From: Oceanihabitans sp.
GTDB lineage: Bacteria; Bacteroidota; Bacteroidia; Flavobacteriales; Flavobacteriaceae
Length of the DNA stretch: 5,277 nt
Assembly (NCBI GenBank): GCA_018067265.1
Contig: JAGPUY010000015.1
Span: forward strand, 1-5,277
Reading direction: 5' to 3'
Part shown: piece after piece, positions 1 through 5,053 of the stretch
Layout: every line of letters starts with the position of its first letter
Position numbering within the stretch: the stretch's first letter is position 1
Position numbers and translations under genes: made by a program
The notes under the pieces: generated by a model
What the model saw: the letters and a program-made list of their open reading frames with translations, nothing else
Told to the model about the DNA's origin: nothing
Databases searched by the model: none

Positions 1-60
1 AAAAACCTTCCGAAAAAATGTACGACAATAATTAAGATAAGAGTTTTAAGATACCGTTAA

Positions 61-765
61 TTATTCATACCATTTCTTACAATACGCTCTTAAAACATAC
101 ATTGCATACTCATATCGCTCACTTGCTTTAGATATATCGCCTTGCAACCTAATTTCTTTGGCAAGCATGATGCTATAAAAACCTTTCCCTTTTGCCATTC
201 GCTCAATGGTTTTTAAGCTATTTGCATCCATATCTTTATAGATTTCTTCAATCCATTCGAATTGTTCTTTATACAACATGCGTTCATCCCAATGTATTGC
301 TACTTCTCCTTTTAAAATAGCTTCGGAAAGGTATAAAGCATTCATATCTAGAAAGGCATTATTAAAAACGGTTTCGCTGCCTTGATAAGAATATATTTTT
401 ACATTTTTTGTAATGAATAAACTATACGGAAACACTTTAACTAGTCTCAATTTATTAGAAATAAAATGTGCCATTTTTGGCCAAACTACTTCGTGTCCTT
501 TTTGGTCTATTTCGGTATAATACCATTGATAAAAATCAGTACGCTGTTTTATGGTTTGGTATTCTTCCGGAAAGTTATTTTGAAGATTATAACTATTGGC
601 TTGTTGCCAAATTAGGGTATTTTGTTTTCTATCGGAATGCAACCAATCTTTTTCAGATAAAATATTTTTATTGGTTTCTTCTTTATATTGCGGAAGACTT
701 TTCCATTCTTTGGAAGAAGCTGAAATAGAGATAAAAAACAGGAAATAAAAGAAAAATTGCTTCAT
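61..765 (-). CDS. Exported protein of unknown function, 234 aa
   Basis: I do not recognise this family. The first 18 or so residues (MKQFFFYFLFFISISASS) form a very hydrophobic, phenylalanine-rich stretch after one lysine, which reads as a Sec signal peptide; there is no lipobox cysteine, so a soluble periplasmic or secreted protein is likely. The mature part is rich in Trp, Tyr, Lys and Glu. It has a distinctive aromatic segment around residues 77-107, containing GHEVVWP (90-96) and a nearby His100-Phe101. The C-terminal third (about 160-230) looks wholly alpha-helical and could be a helical-repeat fold, but no repeat unit is clear. The only cysteine is Cys229. The start is well placed, because the signal peptide begins at the first Met and AGAAAG lies about 7 bases upstream. 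The gene follows the four-helix membrane gene after 104 bases with no clear terminator between them, so read-through is possible. Confidence 0.8.
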   Translation of the reverse strand: MKQFFFYFLFFISISASSKEWKSLPQYKEETNKNILSEKDWLHSDRKQNTLIWQQANSYNLQNNFPEEYQTIKQRTDFYQWYYTEIDQKGHEVVWPKMAHFISNKLRLVKVFPYSLFITKNVKIYSYQGSETVFNNAFLDMNALYLSEAILKGEVAIHWDERMLYKEQFEWIEEIYKDMDANSLKTIERMAKGKGFYSIMLAKEIRLQGDISKASERYEYAMYVLRAYCKKWYE

Positions 766-869
766 GTATGCTTTCTGTGAATCGGACTGCCGCTAGGAAG
801 TAACGGATAATCTCTTTAATTAGACAAATGATGCTGAATTACATCCTAGTAAAGTCTAAAAATACAAGA

Positions 870-1373
870 TTATTTGGAAAGCGCTTTCGTACTAGAAAAT
901 ATTTGTTTTAAAATAATAAGTACCGAAAAGGAAAATGTTAGTGTCATTAACGTACCAGAAAACATGACGATGTATTTGGTCCAAAGTAAACCTTTCCATA
1001 GTAAATAAAGGCCTCCAAAGGTTAGAACTACCGAAATAAAAGGTTCTATCATTAAAAATAGCTTCCATTTTTTATTCAGTTTTGTAGTACTTAAAATAAG
1101 ACCTAATAAAAAGAAAATGATAGACATAGATAAAATATGTCCATGTACTAAAGTAAGCATTTCTTTTTCGCTCTTTTTAAATTTCATTACGGTTGCATCT
1201 TCATCTGTTTCGTTTCCTAAATACTGTTCTTCTATTCCGTTAGGATTAGCAGAAGATGTTTCAGAAACAAACAACAAACCGGTAAAAAAGCCAATACTTA
1301 ATATCACAACAAAAGTGGCTATTAGTAGTTTTAACTCTTTTGGAAACGTATGTATTAGTCCGTTAAGTTGCAT
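870..1373 (-). CDS. Four-helix inner-membrane protein with HxH motif, 167 aa
   Basis: This is a small integral membrane protein with about four predicted helices: residues 15-36, 74-96, 103-127 and 133-158. A polar, acidic loop (about 38-73) separates helices 1 and 2 and ends in a Lys-rich stretch (KFKKSEKE). The notable feature is LVHGHILS at the start of helix 2, which places His77 and His79 near the membrane surface; Glu110 lies in helix 3. Paired histidines in such a position can ligate haem or a metal, but nothing here proves cofactor binding. I cannot name the family. The start codon directly abuts the stop of the FMN-binding gene (TAA then ATG with no gap), so the two are almost certainly one transcription unit and translationally coupled. 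That makes it a candidate membrane partner of the flavoprotein. Function is inferred from context only. Confidence 0.85.
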   Translation of the reverse strand: MQLNGLIHTFPKELKLLIATFVVILSIGFFTGLLFVSETSSANPNGIEEQYLGNETDEDATVMKFKKSEKEMLTLVHGHILSMSIIFFLLGLILSTTKLNKKWKLFLMIEPFISVVLTFGGLYLLWKGLLWTKYIVMFSGTLMTLTFSFSVLIILKQIFSSTKALSK

Positions 1374-1901
1374 TTACAAGATTTTTTTTTCGTGAAGTAT
1401 TTTTAAAGATGCTAATAAGTTATTCATAGCATTGGTCATCGATCGCACAGAAATAGTAGCACCAGAAATAGCCATTATATTATCATTATAACGTAAAGTA
1501 TCTCCTTGTGTTTTTCCGGTGAATTGTTTTAGCCAACGTCTACTACCAATTTCGCCGCCATAATCTTCTCTATAAATAAGTACTTTTGTTTTTAAAACAA
1601 TAAGTTCTGGATCTAGTAAAACCAAATAATCAAAAGCATCGGTTTTACTTGGTGCTTTTGCAACATAAGCATATCCTAAAAGGGAATCTTCTTTTTTTAT
1701 TTCGAATAGATTATCACTTCCAAAAGTAGCAGGAAGATCTGGAACCACTTCCGAAGAAATAGTAATGGCATTAAAAGCAAAAGCCTCTACACTAAAGGTA
1801 TCTTTAATTTCCTTATCCACCTTTTTCTGCAAATGTTTAGGCAAGTTAAAAGACAGTAAAGTAAACGTGATACATAGTATAAAAACTGGTTTCATATTCA
1901 T
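1374..1901 (-). CDS. Exported FMN-binding domain protein (covalently flavinylated), 175 aa
   Basis: This is an extracytoplasmic flavoprotein of the FMN_bind type, related to the FMN-carrying domains of RnfG and NqrC. A short hydrophobic N-terminus (about residues 4-20, VFILCITFTLLSF) acts as a signal peptide or membrane anchor. The domain core contains GYAYVAKAPSK (76-86), a beta-strand segment DYLVLLDPEL (91-100), and YREDYGGEIGSRRWLKQF (110-127). The motif ISGATISV near the C-terminus matches the S-G-A-T site where ApbE attaches FMN to the threonine, here Thr149. No ApbE gene is visible in the window. At 175 residues the protein is a single domain with no haem-binding CxxCH. The first Met (at 1901) and the third residue Met (at 1895) are both possible starts. 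It lies 119 bases after the porin, with a hairpin and a palindrome between them, and directly abuts the four-helix membrane gene. Likely role: a periplasmic one- or two-electron carrier. The electron donor and acceptor are unknown. Confidence 0.9.
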   Translation of the reverse strand: MNMKPVFILCITFTLLSFNLPKHLQKKVDKEIKDTFSVEAFAFNAITISSEVVPDLPATFGSDNLFEIKKEDSLLGYAYVAKAPSKTDAFDYLVLLDPELIVLKTKVLIYREDYGGEIGSRRWLKQFTGKTQGDTLRYNDNIMAISGATISVRSMTNAMNNLLASLKILHEKKIL

Positions 1902-1923
1902 TTTGTAAAAGTATTATATTTTA

Positions 1924-1942
1924 TTGGCATTAATCATGCCAA
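1924..1942. promoter_or_regulatory. 19-base palindrome upstream of the FMN-binding gene (candidate operator)
   Basis: TTGGCAT and ATGCCAA form perfect 7-base arms around a 5-base centre, 23 to 41 bases upstream of the FMN-binding start codon. No T-run follows on the minus strand, so it does not look like a terminator. Its size and position fit a binding site for a dimeric regulator or a hairpin in the 5' leader. No convincing -7/-33 promoter pair accompanies it: a 7-of-8 match, TACTTTTA, lies too close to the start codon. Confidence 0.4.
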
Positions 1943-1958
1943 CAGATTTAAATAGCAA

Positions 1959-1990
1959 ATAGCTAAAGTGAAAAGACTCACTTTAGCTAT
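1959..1990 (-). terminator. 12-bp hairpin after the porin gene
   Basis: Arms at 1959-1970 and 1979-1990 pair perfectly over 12 bases (ATAGCTAAAGTG with its complement) around an 8-base loop, starting 31 bases past the porin stop codon. On the minus strand the stem is followed by TTGCTATTT, a broken rather than pure T-run. It could be a leaky terminator that lowers expression of the FMN-binding gene relative to the porin, or a 3' stabilising hairpin. Confidence 0.6.
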
Positions 1991-2020
1991 AAACATTACT
2001 CCATTAACTAAATCAAATCT

Positions 2021-3184
2021 TTAGAACCAAACTCCGAAACCAACATTAAGTTGACCGGTTGCTTCATTCCCTGCTGCTGCATTATCTAAAATTTGGTAAT
2101 CTGCTTTTACTACTGCTCCATTAGCAATGTGGTAACTTAAACCAGCAGTCCATTCTTGTCTGTTAAAAGCTAAATTTCTAGTAATTGCTGCATCTTTTGT
2201 TGCTGCATGCGTATCATATTGCTCATAACGAACAAAGGCATCTAATTTTTGCTCTTTAGATAAAGGCAAAAGGTTATAAGCACTTTCTACATACCATCCT
2301 TTTAATTCACTACCTAAGTTTGCTTCGTTTAAGGTATTATAATCATCTGCATCACTAATTAATGCGTGGATATATTGTCCTCTAGCAGAAAAACGTTTTT
2401 TAATATAACGTGCATCTAATCCGAACATATTAATACCAACATCTGCTCCTGCAATTTCTTGTATATCATCTGCTGCTTGCGTTCTACCAAAGTAACCAGA
2501 AGCGCCTAAACGCAAACCAGGAATACCATAATAATCTACTTTTGCAGAAAGATTAGGCGTATTCACTGTAGACTCTGCTCCTTTTTGACGACCATTACGT
2601 AAACCATTACTTCCGCCTAAAGTTTTATCTCCATTTAAAGAAGTGAAACCATTAAAAATATATGCTTGGTAACGTAAAGAAGCATCATCAAATTTACCAG
2701 TTACACCAACACCAATTTCTCTCCATGTAGTAGGCACAATGCTTTTGTCCATATTAGGTCTTTCCACACCATTAAAAACAGTTGGCTCATGGTATTCATT
2801 TACAATTCCCATTGGTACTAACATTAAACCACCACGAATGTTTACTTTATCGTTTAAGCTATAGTTTAAGAATGCTTGCTCGATATATACTTCTTTGACG
2901 TGTTCGTATTCAATCTCTGTAACAAACTGTACTTTATCACTAAACTTATATCCTAAAAGCATCACTAAACGGTGTACATCTAAAGTTCCATTAGCACCTT
3001 CTGGTTGGTTATAATCTACTTGTGCATAACCACCAATAGTTATTCCTTTGGATGCCGTACCATTCAAAATGTTTTGCGCAGCGTTAATTTGCTGATTTTT
3101 TCCTGCTGTTGTATCTTGAGCAACCGTTTGTGAAAACCCTATTGTTGCTGTTAACATTGCAATTGAAAGTAAAATTCTTTTCAT
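2021..3184 (-). CDS. Outer-membrane beta-barrel porin, 387 aa
   Basis: This is an outer-membrane channel resembling the phosphate-selective porin O/P type. The chosen start gives a textbook signal peptide (MKRILLSIAMLTATIGFS, then QT). A longer in-frame start at 3238 would lie inside the -7 promoter box and add a non-signal leader, so I reject it. After a short polar linker, strands begin at about residue 49 (ITIGGYAQVDYN) and continue as alternating amphipathic segments such as VQFVTEIEYEHV and KVNIRGGLMLVPMG. The loop NGVERPNMDKSIVPTTWREIGVG is typical of this porin type. The protein ends in LNVGFGVWF; a terminal phenylalanine is the usual signal for barrel insertion. Length fits a 16- to 18-strand barrel. 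Substrate cannot be read from the sequence: the phosphate label is a family name, and no ligand residues were assigned. It has its own strong promoter and leads into the FMN-binding and membrane genes. Confidence 0.9.
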   Translation of the reverse strand: MKRILLSIAMLTATIGFSQTVAQDTTAGKNQQINAAQNILNGTASKGITIGGYAQVDYNQPEGANGTLDVHRLVMLLGYKFSDKVQFVTEIEYEHVKEVYIEQAFLNYSLNDKVNIRGGLMLVPMGIVNEYHEPTVFNGVERPNMDKSIVPTTWREIGVGVTGKFDDASLRYQAYIFNGFTSLNGDKTLGGSNGLRNGRQKGAESTVNTPNLSAKVDYYGIPGLRLGASGYFGRTQAADDIQEIAGADVGINMFGLDARYIKKRFSARGQYIHALISDADDYNTLNEANLGSELKGWYVESAYNLLPLSKEQKLDAFVRYEQYDTHAATKDAAITRNLAFNRQEWTAGLSYHIANGAVVKADYQILDNAAAGNEATGQLNVGFGVWF

Positions 3185-3235
3185 TTCTTTAATTTTATTT
3201 AGACTTAATATAAATAAGTTATAATTTTTCGAGTG

Positions 3236-3266
3236 CAAAAATAGAAATGAAATTGACTTAGACCAA
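3236..3266 (-). promoter_or_regulatory. Bacteroidota-type promoter of the porin gene
   Basis: The minus strand carries TATTTTTG (3236-3243), an exact match to the TAnnTTTG -7 consensus, with TTG (3264-3266) exactly 20 bases further upstream as the -33 element. Transcription should begin near 3229, leaving a leader of about 45 bases before the start codon at 3184. This is the best-matched promoter in the window and supports the short porin start. Confidence 0.8.
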
Positions 3267-3277
3267 CTTTATTTAGA

Positions 3278-3303
3278 TTTATTTTAAATAAAATAGAATT
3301 TTA
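3278..3303. other. Overlapping AT-only palindromes upstream of the porin promoter
   Basis: TTTATTT-T-AAATAAA (3278-3292) overlaps TAAAAT-AGA-ATTTTA (3289-3303). The second includes the stop codon of the small Cys-rich gene. They sit just upstream of the porin -33 element, so they could be an AT-rich upstream activating stretch, an operator, or a weak end for the small gene's transcript. AT-only symmetry arises easily by chance in DNA of this composition. Confidence 0.3.
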
Positions 3304-3444
3304 TAGTTTCGGGCAGCGTTTACAATTAGACTTTCCTTTCTTTTTATACTTTTTACAGCATTTCGATTTCTTGTTAACACTGCAACAAATAAAGCTTGGC
3401 GTTAATAAAACGGGTGTTATTTCGGAAGATATTTGTGTTTGCAT
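3301..3444 (-). CDS. Small cysteine- and lysine-rich protein, 47 aa
   Basis: A short open frame encodes 47 residues with six cysteines arranged as Cys20-Cys21, Cys29-Cys30 and Cys41-x-x-Cys44. The last 23 residues are strongly basic (KKSKCCKKYKKKGK is typical), ending KRCPKL. There is no signal peptide or membrane helix; residues 12-19 are only mildly hydrophobic. Two CC pairs plus a CxxC suggest binding of a soft metal or an Fe-S or Zn site, and the lysines could contact nucleic acid or membrane, but this is inference. Its reality is supported by the unusual cysteine spacing, a perfect -7 box about 26 bases upstream of the start, and a fit between the ferritin terminator and the porin promoter. 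I half-recognise such Cys/Lys-rich tails in small flavobacterial proteins but cannot name a family. It could also be the tail of an older, decayed gene. Confidence 0.6.
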   Translation of the reverse strand: MQTQISSEITPVLLTPSFICCSVNKKSKCCKKYKKKGKSNCKRCPKL

Positions 3445-3469
3445 TATTTTAATTCATTCTAAATAAAAA

Positions 3470-3477
3470 CAAAACTA
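3470..3477 (-). promoter_or_regulatory. -7 box of the small Cys-rich gene
   Basis: TAGTTTTG on the minus strand matches TAnnTTTG exactly and would start transcription near 3463, about 20 bases before the start codon at 3444. No TTG lies at the right distance; a TTT 18 bases upstream falls inside the loop and stem of the ferritin terminator. The element is therefore a good -7 with a weak -33. Confidence 0.5.
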
Positions 3478-3482
3478 CAAAA

Positions 3483-3508
3483 AAAAGATTCCTGTAAAGG
3501 AATCTTTT
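3483..3508 (-). terminator. Intrinsic terminator of the ferritin gene
   Basis: A 10-bp perfect stem (arms 3483-3492 and 3499-3508, AAAAGATTCC with its complement) encloses a 6-base loop and is followed on the minus strand by an unbroken run of T (eight in total including the stem end). It lies 25 bases after the ferritin stop codon and should end that transcript efficiently. Confidence 0.9.
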
Positions 3509-3532
3509 AACATTTAATTATCACGTTTTTAT

Positions 3533-4036
3533 CTACGCTTTGGCATTCGCTGCAGCAATAGCATTTACATCACGATCAAAAAGATAATGTCCAGATTTAT
3601 CATTTCCTATAATGTTAAGCTTATCTAATAGTGTTCTTGCTAATGCTTCTTCTTCTAATTGTTCGCTTACATACCATTGCATAAAATTATGAATGCTATA
3701 TTCTTTATTCTGTAAACTTTCAAAAATCACATGATTGATTTGTTCGGTTACAAATATTTCGCTTTGAAGAAATTTCTCAAAAAGTTCTATAATTCCGCTA
3801 TACGATTCTTTTGGTTTTTCTAATGCTGGAATGGCTACATTCCCGCTTCTTTCATTAATGAACTTTACAAGCTTAAGCATGTGCACGCGTTCTTCTTCCG
3901 ATTGATTATAAAAAAAATCTGCTACGCCATTAAATCCATTCGCATCTGCCCAAGAAGCCATTGCTAAATATTGCATAGAAGCTTGTGCTTCATATTTTAC
4001 TTGGTCATTTAATAGTTTTTCGATAGTAGTATTCAT
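3533..4036 (-). CDS. ftnA: Ferritin (non-haem, ferroxidase type), 167 aa
   Basis: This is an iron-storage protein that oxidises Fe(II) and deposits it as a mineral inside a 24-subunit cytoplasmic shell. The four-helix ferritin fold is clear, and the diiron residues expected from E. coli FtnA are all present: Glu16, Glu49 with His52 in SEEERVHM, Glu93, and Gln126 with Glu129 in SEQLEEEA. Tyr23, next to the ferroxidase site, is also kept, and Glu125 may form part of the third (C) site. The family length is about 165 residues. I chose the start at 4036 (MNTTIEKLL) because ferritins begin at this point of helix A; the longer frame starting at 4090 would begin upstream of the predicted transcription start. 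No haem-ligating Met of the bacterioferritin type is evident. It follows the lyase gene by 98 bases and ends at a strong terminator, so it is probably monocistronic. Confidence 0.97.
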   Translation of the reverse strand: MNTTIEKLLNDQVKYEAQASMQYLAMASWADANGFNGVADFFYNQSEEERVHMLKLVKFINERSGNVAIPALEKPKESYSGIIELFEKFLQSEIFVTEQINHVIFESLQNKEYSIHNFMQWYVSEQLEEEALARTLLDKLNIIGNDKSGHYLFDRDVNAIAAANAKA

Positions 4037-4076
4037 AGCTATAATTTTAAATAGTGTGTATTTTCGTTTATCTGTA

Positions 4077-4107
4077 TAAAAGTATTGCATTTAGCGCGAA
4101 GCACCAA
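4077..4107 (-). promoter_or_regulatory. Candidate promoter of the ferritin gene
   Basis: TACTTTTA (4077-4084, minus strand) matches the -7 consensus at all but the last base, and TTG (4105-4107) lies exactly 20 bases upstream. Transcription would begin near 4070 and give a leader of about 34 bases. I see no recognisable iron-regulator box. Confidence 0.5.
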
Positions 4108-4134
4108 AAGCAAATTCCTATAAAATCGTTAAAT

Positions 4135-5001
4135 CTAATGATACTTCGTAAAGATTTTTGTTGCTTCGTTATATGCACTTTCAAAAGACATTGCATTTAA
4201 GTCATGCGCTTTTTTTGTGGTTAAATACGAGAGTACTTTTTCGGTTGGCATGTTACCAGTAAGTTCATCTTTGGCCATCGGACAACCGCCAAAGCCTTGA
4301 ATGGCGCCATCAAAACGTCTGCAACCTGCTTTGTATGCGGCGTCTACTTTTTCGTGCCAAGTGGTTGGTGTGGTATGTAAATGTGCTCCGAACTCGATTT
4401 CTGGGTATTTAGGAATTAAATTAGAAAATAAATAGTTTATGTTTTCCGGATTAGAAGTTCCTACGGTATCACTTAACGAAAGGATTTTAACGCCCATTTT
4501 ACTTAAACGTTCGGTCCATTCTCCTACGATATCTACATTCCAAGGATCACCATACGGATTACCAAATCCCATAGAAATGTATACTACCACCTCTTTATTG
4601 TGTTTATGTGCTAGGTCTAAAATATCTTGTAAAATTAAAACCGATTGCGCAATGGTTTTATGTGTATTACGCATCTGAAAGTTTTCGGAAATAGAAAAAG
4701 GATAGCCTAAATAATCAATTTCAGGATGCTGACAAGCAGCTTCCGCGCCACGTAAATTTGCAACAATAGATAATAATTTACTTGTCGTTTTACTTAAATC
4801 TAATTGTGCTAAAACTTCTGCAGTATCTACCATTTGCGGAATAGCTTTTGGAGAAACAAAGCTTCCGAAGTCCACCGTATCAAAACCTACTCTCAAAATG
4901 GACTGAATGTATTGTACCTTAAGTGCTGTTGGTATAAACTGCTTTATACCTTGCATAGCATCTCGAGGACATTCAATAACTTTTACGTGCTTGTTTTCCA
5001 T
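4135..5001 (-). CDS. mvaB: Hydroxymethylglutaryl-CoA lyase-like protein, 288 aa
   Basis: This is a cytoplasmic TIM-barrel lyase of the HMG-CoA lyase family, which splits 3-hydroxy-3-methylglutaryl-CoA into acetyl-CoA and acetoacetate, the last step of leucine breakdown. Visible motifs in order are: ECPRDAMQ (10-17, with the catalytic Arg13-Asp14 pair), SFVSPKAIPQM (47-57), LSDTVG in the later barrel, the metal-binding HLH (His207, His209), and FGGCPMA with the catalytic Cys240, followed by GN and TE (Glu254). The length is near the family norm. Compared with the human enzyme, the metal-site Glu72 position reads Asp44, PRDGLQ reads PRDAMQ, and the loop after the catalytic Cys has one extra residue and fewer glycines. 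The family is clear but exact substrate specificity is less sure. Bacterial names mvaB and hmgL both apply. It lies 52 bases downstream of the partial membrane gene and is likely unconnected to the envelope genes. Confidence 0.88.
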   Translation of the reverse strand: MENKHVKVIECPRDAMQGIKQFIPTALKVQYIQSILRVGFDTVDFGSFVSPKAIPQMVDTAEVLAQLDLSKTTSKLLSIVANLRGAEAACQHPEIDYLGYPFSISENFQMRNTHKTIAQSVLILQDILDLAHKHNKEVVVYISMGFGNPYGDPWNVDIVGEWTERLSKMGVKILSLSDTVGTSNPENINYLFSNLIPKYPEIEFGAHLHTTPTTWHEKVDAAYKAGCRRFDGAIQGFGGCPMAKDELTGNMPTEKVLSYLTTKKAHDLNAMSFESAYNEATKIFTKYH

Positions 5002-5008
5002 ATAAGCT

Positions 5009-5016
5009 CAAAGATA
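5009..5016 (-). promoter_or_regulatory. Possible -7 box just ahead of the lyase start codon
   Basis: TATCTTTG on the minus strand is an exact TAnnTTTG match, only 7 bases before the lyase ATG. If used, the transcript would have almost no leader. The nearest TTG upstream is 29 bases away, too far for a -33, and a small dyad TTCGT-N4-ACGAA (5024-5037) occupies the gap. It may be a chance match. Confidence 0.35.
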
Positions 5017-5053
5017 GAAAAGATTCGTGTTAACGAAAACGATTTCAAATAGT

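Noticed and set aside
32..53. Direct repeat TTAAGATA, two copies 14 bases apart, after the unknown exported gene
   Set aside because: Eight AT-rich bases repeated once is within chance for this composition; no hairpin or T-run gives it a terminator role.
468..728. Plus-strand open frame of 86 codons
   Set aside because: It lies wholly opposite the exported unknown protein and has no recognisable motif; a shadow frame.
766..869. Search for a promoter or terminator between the four-helix gene and the unknown gene
   Set aside because: TATTTTTA near 861-854 is a partial -7 match without a -33; TAGAC/GTCTA arms are too short and too far apart for a hairpin.
1117..1395. Plus-strand open frame of 92 codons
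   Set aside because: It lies opposite the four-helix membrane gene, with composition expected of a complementary shadow.
1902..1918. TACTTTTA as promoter of the FMN-binding gene
   Set aside because: It is too close to the start codon, and the nearest TTG is 26 bases upstream instead of about 20.
3185..3238. N-terminal extension of the porin from the first in-frame ATG
   Set aside because: It would start inside the -7 box, upstream of the predicted transcription start, and would bury a typical signal peptide behind 18 residues.
4037..4090. N-terminal extension of ferritin
   Set aside because: Ferritins start at the MNTTIEKLL segment, and the extension lies upstream of the predicted transcript start.
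4439..5052. Plus-strand open frames of 79 and 72 codons (4439-4678 and 4834-5052)
   Set aside because: Both lie opposite the lyase, whose family motifs are clear on the minus strand.
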